Assembly (NCBI GenBank): GCA_903819975.1
Contig: CAIJFI010000004.1
Location: forward strand, 62,001-126,000
Source: an uncultured Bacteroidota bacterium
GTDB taxonomy: Bacteria > Bacteroidota > Bacteroidia > Chitinophagales > Chitinophagaceae
Length of the DNA: 64,000 nucleotides
Reading direction: 5' to 3'
Shown: positions 1 through 9,545 of the stretch, piece after piece
Numbering within the stretch: the first letter of the stretch is position 1
Layout of the letters: each line of letters starts with the position of its first letter
Translations under genes and position numbers: made by a program
Notes under the pieces: generated by a model
What the model was told of the DNA's origin: nothing
Databases searched by the model: none
The model's input: the letters and a program-made list of their open reading frames with translations, nothing else

Positions 1-270
1 CTCTTGTGCTTTCCAATACAATCTCAAAAAGTCCGAAGTACCTTCGTCAATTCCTTGGATATCCCCGTTACCTGCAGGACCATTATTTCCAGTTAATGCA
101 AAACTTGCATAAACTTTTGCAAAGGCTTGCTTATAACCTGTTGCGTCTTTATAAACCATAGTAGAGGTAACATCATTAGTTGGCAACAAGTCTAATTGCT
201 TAGCACATGAAGCCAGGATGAACACCATAAACACTGTGGCTATTACTATTTTAAAATTATTATGTTTCAT
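1..270 (-). CDS. SusD/RagB-family nutrient-binding lipoprotein, N-terminal part (cut by window edge)
   Basis: The reverse strand from 270 reads in frame for 90 codons to the window edge. The start encodes a hydrophobic signal segment ending in the lipobox LASC, with Cys22 as the likely lipidated residue, followed by KQLDLLPTN, typical of the start of a mature SusD protein (L-D-x-x-P). It begins 27 bp downstream of a SusC gene on the same strand, the standard susC-susD order. SusD proteins sit on the outer surface and form the lid of the SusC transporter, binding glycans. Family assignment rests on the lipobox, the N-terminal motif and the neighbour; substrate cannot be read from this fragment. 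Confidence 0.88.
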   Translation of the reverse strand, partial: MKHNNFKIVIATVFMVFILASCAKQLDLLPTNDVTSTMVYKDATGYKQAFAKVYASFALTGNNGPAGNGDIQGIDEGTSDFLRLYWKAQE

Positions 271-297
271 TTTCTTTTATTTATACGAATGAATGAA

Positions 298-3285
298 TTA
301 GAAATTAAGATTTAAGCCCAATACAAATGTTCTTGGACGAGGATAAAAATTGTTATCTATACCTCCATTAACTTCTGGATCTAAACCTTTGTATTTTGTA
401 ATGATAAATGCATTTTGAACATTAGCATTAATTTTCAAGTTTGCTTTATCATGAAATACCTTTCCAACATTATATCCGATATTAATATTGTCAACACGTA
501 AGAAAGACGCATTTTGAACATAATAATCAGATAGATAATAATTAGAACCGTTTCCGCTAAATCCTGATGTTAAGTAATCTCTAGATCCATTATTGATATA
601 ACCAATTGGATTTAAAATGTTTCTTAAAGTACCACTGCTTGAAGCAACGTTATTATACATATAGTTTCCAACATTTGCTCTTAACACAAATCCTGCATTC
701 CATTTTTTATATGTAAGGTTTGAGCTTGCACCAAAGAATAATTGTGGATCATTTCCTTTGTATTGATATAAATCCTTTTCATTGATGATACCATCTCTGT
801 TTAAATCTGCAAATAATCCATCGATTGGTTTTCCAGCAGCATCATATACTTGTTTGTAAACAAAGTAAGAACCTCTGTTGTATCCAACTGATTGAATTAA
901 AATTGTATTACCAGTACCACCGCTTATGCCACCGTATCTTGCACCAGCATAATTAGGATCGTCTGATATTGTTAATTTTGTGATTTTGTTTTTGTTATAA
1001 GTTGCATTGAATGATAAATCCCAAGTAGTTGTTTTAGTTTTAACCGGTTGTAAGTTTAAAGTAACTTCCACACCTTTGTTCTCCATGCTACCTACGTTAG
1101 CAACAATTTTATTACTAAAGTTAGTTCCTGCTGGTTGGTTAATTTCATTTAACAAGTCCGTAGTAGTTCTGTTATAAGCTTCTACAGTACCGCTAATTCT
1201 ATTATCAAATAATCCAAAGTCTAACGCTACGTTTGTTGTAGCTGTTTGCTCCCATTTTCTATTATAGTAGTATCCGTTTGGACGATAGATAGAATAAAAA
1301 CTATTTCCAAATTGATATTGTGCAGTGCTAGATCCTAAATTATAATAAGAGATATAATCATAGTATCCAATTCCGTCTTGTTGACCAGTTACACCATAAC
1401 TTCCTCTTAATTTTAAATCAGAAATCACTTCAGAAGTTTTCAAGAAATTTTCTTCTTTCAATTTCCAAGCAATTGCAGCAGATGGGAATAAAGCGTATCT
1501 GTTATCTGGATTAAATTTAGAAGAACCGTCCTGACGAACCGATGCTGTTAAAACATACTTATTAAGAATGTTCAAATTTGCTCTACCTAAATAAGAAATA
1601 AGTCTGTATTCAGGAACACTTGATGCATAGTTAGGAGTTGTAACAACAGTTTTGTCATAAGTTAAATCACTAAAGTTGTAGTTAGTTGATTTATAATCTT
1701 GATATTCATAACCTGCTACTAATTCTAATCTTGATTTAATTGCTTTAATGTCTTTAGCATAATTTAAATACGCATTTAAATAACTATTGCTTCTTGTTTG
1801 ACGATATTGATTGTTAGAACCTCCGTGGAATTTGTTTGCAGCGTCTTTGTATCTATTATAACTAGATGCAGCACTATCATTAATTACAGTTGTTCCTTTA
1901 CCTTCAGCAATATCTAAACCTGTGTTTACAATTACATGTAAGTCAGGTAAGAAATGAACTTTATAGTCTACCAATGCACTTGCAATTTGTCTTGTAACAT
2001 TGCTGTTGTCTTGCTTTTGCATTAATAATCCTAATGGGTTTTTAGGAGATAATGATTTTAATCCTGTTGTTGAATTTGGATCAAACCACTCCCAGAAACC
2101 ACCAAAACGCTTAGTAGCACCATAAACACCTTGAGTAGGATCAAATGATGTTGCTGCACCAATTGCACCTTGATCTGCGAATCGGCTACTACTACTAGAT
2201 AACTTATAATTTAAGTTAATAGTTAAGTGATTGTCTAATAATGTTGGGTTTAAGTTTACACCTACTGTTGTTCTTTTTAACTCATCTGTTTTTAAAACAC
2301 CAGTTTGATCTAAATTTCCTAAAGATAATCTGTAAGGCATATTTTTTGCAGCTCCAGAAATACTAATGTTATTATCATTGCTTAAAGCTGTTTGATAAAT
2401 TTGATCCTGCCAGTCTGTTCTAAAACCACCTAATAAACTTTGATATGTTGAGTTACCATTTGATCTTACAATATTTCTAATTTCATCTGCATTAAATACA
2501 TCAGCTTTTTTAGAAACATTCGCTAAGCTAAATTGAGTAGAGAAATCAACTTTCATTGCTCCCTTTTTTCCTTTCTTAGTTGTAATCAAGATTACACCAT
2601 TTGATGCACGAGCACCATAAATAGCAGATGCAGACGCGTCTTTTAATACTGAGAAAGACTCAATGTCATTTGGGTTAATTAATGCTAAGGCATTTGCTTG
2701 ACCAGAAATGCCACCACCATCAATTGGCATACCGTCAATTACGATAAGTGGATCATTACTTGCATTTAATGAAGCACCACCTCTAATACGAATAGTACTT
2801 CCAGAACCTGGCGCACCATTGTTACTAGTTATTGACACACCCGCAACCTTACCAGCAATTAACTGCTCGGGAGTTGAAATGGCACCAGAGTTAAAGTCCT
2901 TTGATGACACATTTACTACCGAACCTGTTAAGTCCTTTTTACGAGCTGTACCATATCCAATTACAACAACATCGTTTAATTGATCTGTTGATTGAGATAA
3001 AGATACATTTACAACGCTCTTAGCATCAATAGCAGCTTCCTTAGATACATAGTTTAATGATGCAATCACTAAAGTTGTTGTACCATTGGAAACCTTAATG
3101 CTAAATGTTCCATCAGCAGCTGTTGTGGTTCCTTTTTTAGTTCCCTTTATTGTAACCGATGCGGCTACTAAAGGAGCTCCGTCTTTTGCGTCAGTCACTT
3201 TCCCAGTAACTGTGCGATCCTGGGCATATACCGAAATGCTAATTATAGCAAACAGCATAGCCGCAAGTGTTTTTTTCATGTTCAT
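298..3285 (-). CDS. SusC/RagA-family TonB-linked outer membrane transporter
   Basis: A 995-residue protein with a signal peptide (residues 1-21, ending VYAQ), a carboxypeptidase-D-like regulatory domain (about 25-105), a TonB plug domain (about 115-230) with the SusC signatures VVVIGYGTARKKDLTGSV, IRIRGGASL and ASAIYGARASNGVILITTKK, and a beta-barrel ending in an aromatic residue (LNLNF). It has no N-terminal STN domain, so unlike the second SusC here it is not expected to signal to an anti-sigma factor. SusC proteins import oligosaccharides across the outer membrane using TonB energy, paired with the SusD encoded 27 bp downstream. It lies 29 bp after the GH13 gene, so the two are probably co-transcribed. 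The amylase upstream suggests a maltooligosaccharide substrate; this is inference. Confidence 0.95.
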   Translation of the reverse strand: MNMKKTLAAMLFAIISISVYAQDRTVTGKVTDAKDGAPLVAASVTIKGTKKGTTTAADGTFSIKVSNGTTTLVIASLNYVSKEAAIDAKSVVNVSLSQSTDQLNDVVVIGYGTARKKDLTGSVVNVSSKDFNSGAISTPEQLIAGKVAGVSITSNNGAPGSGSTIRIRGGASLNASNDPLIVIDGMPIDGGGISGQANALALINPNDIESFSVLKDASASAIYGARASNGVILITTKKGKKGAMKVDFSTQFSLANVSKKADVFNADEIRNIVRSNGNSTYQSLLGGFRTDWQDQIYQTALSNDNNISISGAAKNMPYRLSLGNLDQTGVLKTDELKRTTVGVNLNPTLLDNHLTINLNYKLSSSSSRFADQGAIGAATSFDPTQGVYGATKRFGGFWEWFDPNSTTGLKSLSPKNPLGLLMQKQDNSNVTRQIASALVDYKVHFLPDLHVIVNTGLDIAEGKGTTVINDSAASSYNRYKDAANKFHGGSNNQYRQTRSNSYLNAYLNYAKDIKAIKSRLELVAGYEYQDYKSTNYNFSDLTYDKTVVTTPNYASSVPEYRLISYLGRANLNILNKYVLTASVRQDGSSKFNPDNRYALFPSAAIAWKLKEENFLKTSEVISDLKLRGSYGVTGQQDGIGYYDYISYYNLGSSTAQYQFGNSFYSIYRPNGYYYNRKWEQTATTNVALDFGLFDNRISGTVEAYNRTTTDLLNEINQPAGTNFSNKIVANVGSMENKGVEVTLNLQPVKTKTTTWDLSFNATYNKNKITKLTISDDPNYAGARYGGISGGTGNTILIQSVGYNRGSYFVYKQVYDAAGKPIDGLFADLNRDGIINEKDLYQYKGNDPQLFFGASSNLTYKKWNAGFVLRANVGNYMYNNVASSSGTLRNILNPIGYINNGSRDYLTSGFSGNGSNYYLSDYYVQNASFLRVDNINIGYNVGKVFHDKANLKINANVQNAFIITKYKGLDPEVNGGIDNNFYPRPRTFVLGLNLNF

Positions 3286-3314
3286 AGATTTACAATTTCA
3301 AGTATTAATAATTG

Positions 3315-6182
3315 TTAGTTTGTAATTAAAATTTTCTGGATTTTTTGTTTTTGATTTAATTGTATTGATAATAAATATATTCCTGAGTTATTCATTAAGC
3401 TATTTTTATGTATTGATAATTTTTGAAATCCTTTGTTTTGATATCCTGAATATAAAACACCCAAATCCTCGCCTTGCATATTATAAGCATGCACCGACAA
3501 CATGCCAGATTCTGGTAAACTATATTCAAGTGTACCAGTACTACCCATCGGATTAGGATAAAAATTAGATTTCATATCTAAAGCGGGCATTTGTAAATCT
3601 AAAATGTCTGTAATTACTTGCGTTGAAATATTTTTGTTTGCGTATACTATGTATTCGCCTGGTTGTAATGTAATGGATGCTGATCCATTTAATACTCCTT
3701 GGTATTTATTGGTGTAAACGCTATACCAAATTCCATCGGAAGGAAATGATACTGTACTTGTTAATGGGCTTACATCAAAGTTTCCAATGACAACTAATTT
3801 AATAGAGTCGCCATTAATCTGAACCGCCTTAAATAAACCATCTGAACTAACCGAATACTTATTAGAAATAAAATCGTTTGTATAATTTGATTGTGTTCTT
3901 AGCTTTAAAAATTTAGCATACGCATCAAACAATCCTTTACGATTGGTATTGTTATAATACTCCCATCTTAGTGGTTTATCTGAAAGTCTACAATTGTTAT
4001 TAATAGATAAGTCGGTACAAGTGTTGATTGAATAATTATATCCTAACTCACCAAACTGCCACATAGACTTAGGGCCTGGAACCAAAGCCCAAAAGGCTGC
4101 AGCCATTTCGTTTCGCTTTAAGGCAGTTGCAGTATCTCTTATTGTATATCCGCCATTTGAGTTTCCATAATTAATATTTCTAAACATTAATCTTTCCTCG
4201 TCATGACTTTCCATGTAGGTCACTAAATTTTGTTTTGACCAACCTCTGCCATTTGCAAATGCATTGCTAATACCAGCGTCAGTTGAAAAGCCCATTGTAG
4301 CTTGATTAAAATTATAATTGGCATTGCCCCATAATAACATGCCATAATTAGAAAGCTCTATCTCTTCTGCATTGTCTGCAAAATGTTCAAGTATACAATA
4401 ACTATTTGATGATGCTTTTTGCATTGTATCATAAATGTTTTTCCAAATTGCAATTCTAGATGCATCATAAGCTCCCCATGCAGCAACATTTGTAGGATTA
4501 TTTTTTTGTGTAAACCCTTTTGACAAATCCCATCTAAAACCGTCGATATGGTAATCGGATAACCAATGTTTTACTATGCGCGAAACTAATAATTTTGTTG
4601 CTGGTGATTCATGATTAAAGTCATTGCCAACATTATACGGATGTGTTGCCACCGGATTTAACCATGGATTGTTTGCTGCAGGTATTCCATTTGTCGCATC
4701 CCAATACATTTGAGCCAATGGTGATGAATTAAATACATGATTCATTACTATATCTAAAACAACCGCAATTCCTTTTGCATGTGCCGAATCTACAAACTCT
4801 TTAAAAGCAGCTTCAGTTCCATAATATTTATCTAATGCGAAATTGAAACTTGTATTGTATCCCCAACTATCGTTGCCTTCAAATTCTGCAACTGGCATTA
4901 ATTGTATTGTGTTAATACCTAATTTTTTTAAATAATTAAGACTATCACGTAGCGTGTTAAAATTTTGATTTTTTGTGAAGTCACGAACTAGTAATTCGTA
5001 TATAATTAAATTACTTTTATTGGGGCGAACAAAATTGGTAGTCTTCCAATTATATTTTTGTTTCGCAGTTTGCAACACACTTACTATGCCCGAAGTTTTT
5101 CCAGTAGGATACGCTTTTAAATTTGGATAAGTTGTTGCGGGAATATAACTGTCATTATTAGGATCTAATATTTTTTCTGAATTGTAATCGGCTACTTTTA
5201 AGTTGCCATCTATAATATATTGATATGCATATTCTGTTCCCGGAGTTAAGCCATTTAGTTGAATCCAAAAACGACTACTATCTTTTGTCATTTTCATTGC
5301 ATTAGATAATCCAACTGTCCAATTGTTAAAATCACCAATCACATTGATGCTTTTTTTATTGGGTGCTTGTAATACCAATACAACCGATGTGTCGCCTGAT
5401 AGATAATTGATGCCATCCACTATTCCAGTTGGAAGGTCTTCTAGCACCTGACTGCCATTTACATAAAACTGAACCGTATCGCTTACTGTAACTGAGTTTG
5501 CAGTACCACTTACTATAATTTTTTGATTACCTATCGTATTGACAACTTTGAATGCACCTACAACGTTTGCATTATTTGCGACGTTTAAAATTGTGTCATT
5601 ATATAAAACAGAAAGGTTTGCAGAAATATTAGATTTTGCATTTATAAATACGGTGTCTCCTAGTTTTTTTGTAATTGGTTCTAATGTTCTAACATACATT
5701 GCTTGTGTAAGCGGTGTATCTATTTTTACATGTAAATTATTGTCATATACATTCACATACATATCGGAGGCGTCACTATTTCTTAGTACTGTATTACCTG
5801 CACCGTCTCTAAATAAAATTGCAATTTTTAAAATCTTTTCATTGGCATTAGTAATTCCAAAATAAGATCTAAGATTATTATTAAAAGTAAAACTCCACTT
5901 ATTATTTCCCAATTCCACTGTCTTGAATCTTACATCGGTTGTGCCCCAAGTTGATAAAACATATTTCCAATCAGATGCACCCGTACTTAAATTAGTTATT
6001 ACACCTATATGAACATAAATATCATTTGTATTTCCAAGTAATGCTTTATTGCCTTTAGTTGCATCTGCAACAATTGTAGAACTTGTTGCTGTTTCTGTAA
6101 TAAAATTAGGGGAGCTCACTAACAATTGAGCGTTGACATGCAGCGACAATACAACCAATATTAATAGGTATACCTTCTTCAT
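3315..6182 (-). CDS. Secreted multidomain GH13 alpha-amylase-type hydrolase with T9SS sorting domain
   Basis: A 955-residue exported enzyme. Order: signal peptide (1-18), an N-terminal beta-rich region resembling the DUF4961-type domain (about 20-150), an Ig-like stretch (about 160-245), a CBM48/E-set-like domain (about 265-345, VIGDFNNW), the GH13 barrel (about 390-790), and a C-terminal T9SS type A sorting domain (about 875-955, starting near SNFYPNPM). All GH13 signature regions are visible: DIVMNH (477-482), GFRWD with nucleophile Asp552, ILEHF with acid Glu599, and SHDEE with Asp661. GH13 enzymes cut or rearrange alpha-glucosidic bonds. The sorting domain implies export by type IX secretion to the surface or medium. 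It precedes SusC by 29 bp. Exact specificity (amylase, neopullulanase, other) is not decidable by eye. Confidence 0.93.
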   Translation of the reverse strand: MKKVYLLILVVLSLHVNAQLLVSSPNFITETATSSTIVADATKGNKALLGNTNDIYVHIGVITNLSTGASDWKYVLSTWGTTDVRFKTVELGNNKWSFTFNNNLRSYFGITNANEKILKIAILFRDGAGNTVLRNSDASDMYVNVYDNNLHVKIDTPLTQAMYVRTLEPITKKLGDTVFINAKSNISANLSVLYNDTILNVANNANVVGAFKVVNTIGNQKIIVSGTANSVTVSDTVQFYVNGSQVLEDLPTGIVDGINYLSGDTSVVLVLQAPNKKSINVIGDFNNWTVGLSNAMKMTKDSSRFWIQLNGLTPGTEYAYQYIIDGNLKVADYNSEKILDPNNDSYIPATTYPNLKAYPTGKTSGIVSVLQTAKQKYNWKTTNFVRPNKSNLIIYELLVRDFTKNQNFNTLRDSLNYLKKLGINTIQLMPVAEFEGNDSWGYNTSFNFALDKYYGTEAAFKEFVDSAHAKGIAVVLDIVMNHVFNSSPLAQMYWDATNGIPAANNPWLNPVATHPYNVGNDFNHESPATKLLVSRIVKHWLSDYHIDGFRWDLSKGFTQKNNPTNVAAWGAYDASRIAIWKNIYDTMQKASSNSYCILEHFADNAEEIELSNYGMLLWGNANYNFNQATMGFSTDAGISNAFANGRGWSKQNLVTYMESHDEERLMFRNINYGNSNGGYTIRDTATALKRNEMAAAFWALVPGPKSMWQFGELGYNYSINTCTDLSINNNCRLSDKPLRWEYYNNTNRKGLFDAYAKFLKLRTQSNYTNDFISNKYSVSSDGLFKAVQINGDSIKLVVIGNFDVSPLTSTVSFPSDGIWYSVYTNKYQGVLNGSASITLQPGEYIVYANKNISTQVITDILDLQMPALDMKSNFYPNPMGSTGTLEYSLPESGMLSVHAYNMQGEDLGVLYSGYQNKGFQKLSIHKNSLMNNSGIYLLSIQLNQKQKIQKILITN

Positions 6183-6203
6183 TTAGCAAGCAATCTTTCG
6201 TAA

Positions 6204-6269
6204 TGTGTAAGTTTTACACACTACTAATATACTTATTATTTTTTGCTTGTATTGCGTAAATTTTACATA
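6204..6269. promoter_or_regulatory. Two similar 17-bp palindromes upstream of the GH13 gene
   Basis: At 6204-6220 the sequence is TGTGTAA-GTT-TTACACA, a perfect 7-bp inverted repeat. At 6253-6269 it is TGCGTAA-ATT-TTACATA, matching the first at 14 of 17 positions. The centres are 49 bp apart, and both lie in the 135-bp gap between the GH53 stop and the GH13 start (6182). Two copies of one palindrome in a promoter-sized gap look like a paired operator for a dimeric regulator of the GH13-susC-susD genes. The regulator is not identified. Confidence 0.55.
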
Positions 6270-6317
6270 TAATAAATTATCAATTATATGTTAATGTTTA
6301 TCAATAAGTTAAATACA

Positions 6318-7385
6318 TTATTTGTTAAGGAATGGGTCTAAGGCTATTGTAGGCCTTCCGGAGTTGTCAAAAGCACCTAAATTATAGGATTGCCAGTTAT
6401 TATAACTTTCGGGTTCCCAATAAAACACCCCTAAACCATTGTTCCCGGTTACCGCTTTTACCTTGGTTATTAGATCTTGAATAAACAATTTGGCTTCTGT
6501 TGGATTGTCCCAAGGCATCCCAATTTCAACAACCATTACAGGCGTATTGTATCTGGCCACCATATCATTCATATTACTAAAGCATTGATTATTAGTGACT
6601 TGCCAACCACCGCTTGCATAAGTTGGATATAAAGACATGCCAATAATATCCCATTTTGCTCCATTATTCTTTAATCCATCAAAAATCCATCTAAACAAGG
6701 TATTGTTCCATCCATTGGAAACGTGCACTATTACTTTTGAACCTGGGAAAACAGATTTACTGGCATCGTAACCTGTACTAATCAGTTGCGCAAAGTTGAC
6801 CATATTGATACTAGCCTTTCCGTCTGGCCATAAAATTCCATCATCCGTCTCATTACCTATTTGAACCCACTCGGGTGTAACACCAACATTTTTTAATTGT
6901 GTTAAAATATTAATCGTGTGGTTCTTTAAGGAATCTTTTAAAACTGAGATAGAAGCATTAGCCCATGCAGCTGGTTTAATTTGTTTACCAGGATCAGCCC
7001 AGTTATCACTGTAATGAAAATCAATTAATATTTTTAATCCTAAATTTTTCGCACGCAATGCTTTTTCAATAACATCTGCAGCTCCATTCCACCTTGTTGC
7101 AGGATTCACCCACACTCTAATACGGATTGCATTCATTCCAATTTCTTTCATTAATGCAAAGCATTCTGTTTGTGTACCGTTTTTATTATAAAACTTTATT
7201 CCATTAGATTCCATCTCTGTTACCCAGCCTATGTCAGCACCTTTTATAAACGTAGTGGTATCCGTTACAACTGGTGTTTGAATTACGGGGTCTACTATTT
7301 TAGTTTCTACATTTGGTTTACATGCCAATAGTAGGATAGAAGTAGCTAGCAAAGTATGGTTAAACCATTTGGAAATTTTATGCAT
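6318..7385 (-). CDS. GH53 arabinogalactan endo-beta-1,4-galactanase, lipoprotein
   Basis: A 355-residue protein with a lipoprotein signal (LLLAC, Cys22), a short linker, and a GH53 barrel from about residue 45. Family features include GADIGW, the MNAIRIRVWVNP strand, DFHYSDNWADPGKQ, the acid/base Glu179 in GNETD, and the nucleophile Glu287 in VVEIGMPW. GH53 enzymes cut the beta-1,4-galactan side chains of pectin (type I arabinogalactan). Lipidation fits a surface or periplasmic location. It is the first gene of the minus-strand glycan cluster, 132 bp upstream of the GH13 stop-to-start gap end, and divergent from a secreted esterase. The start at 7385 gives a complete lipoprotein signal. Confidence 0.94.
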   Translation of the reverse strand: MHKISKWFNHTLLATSILLLACKPNVETKIVDPVIQTPVVTDTTTFIKGADIGWVTEMESNGIKFYNKNGTQTECFALMKEIGMNAIRIRVWVNPATRWNGAADVIEKALRAKNLGLKILIDFHYSDNWADPGKQIKPAAWANASISVLKDSLKNHTINILTQLKNVGVTPEWVQIGNETDDGILWPDGKASINMVNFAQLISTGYDASKSVFPGSKVIVHVSNGWNNTLFRWIFDGLKNNGAKWDIIGMSLYPTYASGGWQVTNNQCFSNMNDMVARYNTPVMVVEIGMPWDNPTEAKLFIQDLITKVKAVTGNNGLGVFYWEPESYNNWQSYNLGAFDNSGRPTIALDPFLNK

Positions 7386-7403
7386 CTTTAAAGTGGTTAA
7401 TAA

Positions 7404-7469
7404 TTAAAGTTAAGTAGAAATAATTTTAAATTAACAAAACTTGTAACAAGCAAATTACTTTAACTTTAA
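7404..7469. promoter_or_regulatory. 10-bp inverted repeat in the divergent GH53/esterase promoter region
   Basis: TTAAAGTTAA at 7404-7413 is exactly complementary to TTAACTTTAA at 7460-7469, with 46 nt between. Both arms lie in the 100-bp gap between the divergent GH53 and esterase starts. It could be a spaced operator for coordinated control, but A/T-rich arms of this length also arise by chance. Confidence 0.3.
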
Positions 7470-7485
7470 AAAACAATAAGAATAC

Positions 7486-8415
7486 ATGAAATCTATTTTA
7501 GTCATCATTGCACTCATATTATCTTCTACTAATTTATTTTCACAACAAGTTCCTAAAGTAGAAAGTGGAAAAATTATTAGAATTGAAAAGCTGGCATCAA
7601 AATATATTGAAAGCCGAACAATTGATATATGGGTTCCAGAGGGTTATAATAAAAACAATAAGTATGCTGTATTGTATATGCAGGATGGACAAATGTTATA
7701 CGACTCAAATATTACTTGGAATAAAAAGTCTTGGGAAATAGATAAAAGGATTGGTCAACTAATAAAGGAACGTAAAATAAAAAATACAATTGTAGTAGGT
7801 ATTTGGAATGGAGATAAAAAAAGACATTCAGAATATTTTCCTCAAAAACCATTTGAAAATTTATCTGCTGCCGAAAAAGATACGATCAGAAACGCAGTTA
7901 GAAATAACTTCGCTTCTATTTTTAATGATTATCAAATTAACTCAGATAACTATTTAAAATTTATTGTAGAAGAACTTAAACCAATAATAGACAAACAGTT
8001 TTCTACAATAAACAATAAGGAAAATACTTTTATTGGAGGAAGTAGTATGGGCGGATTAATTTCCATGTATGCATTATGCGAATATCCTAAAGTGTTTGGT
8101 GGTGCTATTTGTATGTCAACACACTGGCCTGGAATATTTACAATGGAAAACAATCCTATTCCTAATGCATTTATTAATTATTTAGATTCAAATTTACCAA
8201 GTCCTAAAACACACAAAATGTACTTTGATTATGGCGATCAAACACTTGATGCCTTATATCCTGCTATTCAAATTAAAGTAGATGAGGTAATGAAAAAGAA
8301 AGGCTTTAATCAAACCAACTGGATAACGAAATATTTTAAAGGACAAAACCATAGCGAAAATGCATGGAGTAGTAGAGTTCAAATACCGCTATTATTTATG
8401 CTGTCTAAAAAATAG
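7486..8415 (+). CDS. Secreted alpha/beta-hydrolase, putative esterase (esterase D / enterochelin-esterase-like fold)
   Basis: A 309-residue protein with a signal peptide (1-20, ending LFSQQ) and a single alpha/beta-hydrolase domain. The nucleophile elbow is GGSSMGG with Ser187; likely acid and His partners lie in FDYGDQTLD and KGQNHSENAW near the C-terminus. The N-terminal RTIDIWVPEGYN and the YMQDGQML strand are typical of the putative esterase (CE1-like) group, which includes feruloyl and acetyl-xylan esterases and siderophore esterases. It is divergent from the GH53 galactanase, so removal of ester groups from plant polysaccharide is a reasonable guess. The substrate is not proven. Confidence 0.82.
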   Translation: MKSILVIIALILSSTNLFSQQVPKVESGKIIRIEKLASKYIESRTIDIWVPEGYNKNNKYAVLYMQDGQMLYDSNITWNKKSWEIDKRIGQLIKERKIKNTIVVGIWNGDKKRHSEYFPQKPFENLSAAEKDTIRNAVRNNFASIFNDYQINSDNYLKFIVEELKPIIDKQFSTINNKENTFIGGSSMGGLISMYALCEYPKVFGGAICMSTHWPGIFTMENNPIPNAFINYLDSNLPSPKTHKMYFDYGDQTLDALYPAIQIKVDEVMKKKGFNQTNWITKYFKGQNHSENAWSSRVQIPLLFMLSKK

Positions 8416-8421
8416 AATTAT

Positions 8422-9531
8422 TTAAATAACCTTAGCTCCGTCTTCGATGCTAACAAGATAATGTGTTAGTGCTTTGCCGGTTTGTTCTTGATAATGTCTT
8501 GAAATTGTTGCAATCAAATCTTGTACTGCATTATCATTTACGATATTAATAGTACAGCCGCCAAAACCTCCACCCATCATTCTAGCCCCAATTACATTTT
8601 GGTCATTTGAAACTGCAGTGATAAGTATATCTAGTTCCGGACAACTTACTTCATATAATTCCGATAAACCATTGTGGGTTGCAAACATTTTTTGTCCAAA
8701 GGCAAATAGTTGATTTGCTTTTAGATCTTCTGTTGCAGCTTGTGTTCTCTCTATTTCTTCTATTACGTATTTACATCTTTTGTAAACAACGGGATTAGCA
8801 GTTGCATCGATACATTCCTCTAACATATTAATGGTAGCATCTCTTAACGATACAATTTCTGGATATTTTACTTGCAACAATTTTACGCCTGCTTCACACT
8901 CATTGCGTCTTGTATTATATTCACTACTTGCTAATGCATGTTTAACCCCTGTATCAAATAATACAATTTGATGCCCTTTGATGTTTAATGGAAAATATTG
9001 ATGTTCCATGGTTTTGCAATCCAATAAAACCACTTGATCCTTGAGCCCAAATATACTTGCAAACTGATCCATGATACCACATTGTACACCAGCAAAATCA
9101 TGTTCGGCTTTTTGCGCCATAAAAGCTAAGTCCATTTTATTAATACCAAAACCAAATAATTCATTTAAACCATAAGCAACAGCACATTCAATAGCAGCCG
9201 AACTTGAAAGCCCAGCTCCAATAGGTACATCACTTTTAATTTCTAAATTAAACCCTGTTTGAAATTTATGTTTTTTTGCAATTTGCACTATCACTCCAAT
9301 AATATAATTAGCCCATTGCTTTTCGCTTTTTTGTAAACTAGCTAAAGAATCAAGCATGAGCTCCTCGTTTAAATCGAGTGCTTTAAAATGCATTTGGTCG
9401 TCGGCTCTTTTGCTGATAGTTACTACTGCAGCATTTTGGATAGCTGCTGGTAAAACAAATCCATTGTTATAATCTGTGTGTTCACCAATTAAGTTGATTC
9501 TTCCAGGAGCCTTTACTGTAATGGATTGCAT
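8422..9531 (-). CDS. galK: Galactokinase
   Basis: A 369-residue cytoplasmic GHMP kinase that phosphorylates alpha-D-galactose to galactose-1-phosphate, the first committed step of the Leloir pathway. The galactokinase signature GRINLIGEHTDYNNGFVLP is at 10-28, the GHMP ATP-binding motif PIGAGLSSSAAIE at 103-115, the catalytic Asp155 in GIMDQ, and the C-terminal GGGFGGCTI motif near 315-325. Length is normal for the family. It starts 14 bp after the TolC-like gene, so it is probably the last gene of a pyrH-tolC-galK transcript. The galactanase 1 kb away offers a source of galactose. The rest of the Leloir pathway is not in the window. Confidence 0.96.
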   Translation of the reverse strand: MQSITVKAPGRINLIGEHTDYNNGFVLPAAIQNAAVVTISKRADDQMHFKALDLNEELMLDSLASLQKSEKQWANYIIGVIVQIAKKHKFQTGFNLEIKSDVPIGAGLSSSAAIECAVAYGLNELFGFGINKMDLAFMAQKAEHDFAGVQCGIMDQFASIFGLKDQVVLLDCKTMEHQYFPLNIKGHQIVLFDTGVKHALASSEYNTRRNECEAGVKLLQVKYPEIVSLRDATINMLEECIDATANPVVYKRCKYVIEEIERTQAATEDLKANQLFAFGQKMFATHNGLSELYEVSCPELDILITAVSNDQNVIGARMMGGGFGGCTINIVNDNAVQDLIATISRHYQEQTGKALTHYLVSIEDGAKVI

Positions 9532-9545
9532 GCGTTAAAACGATA

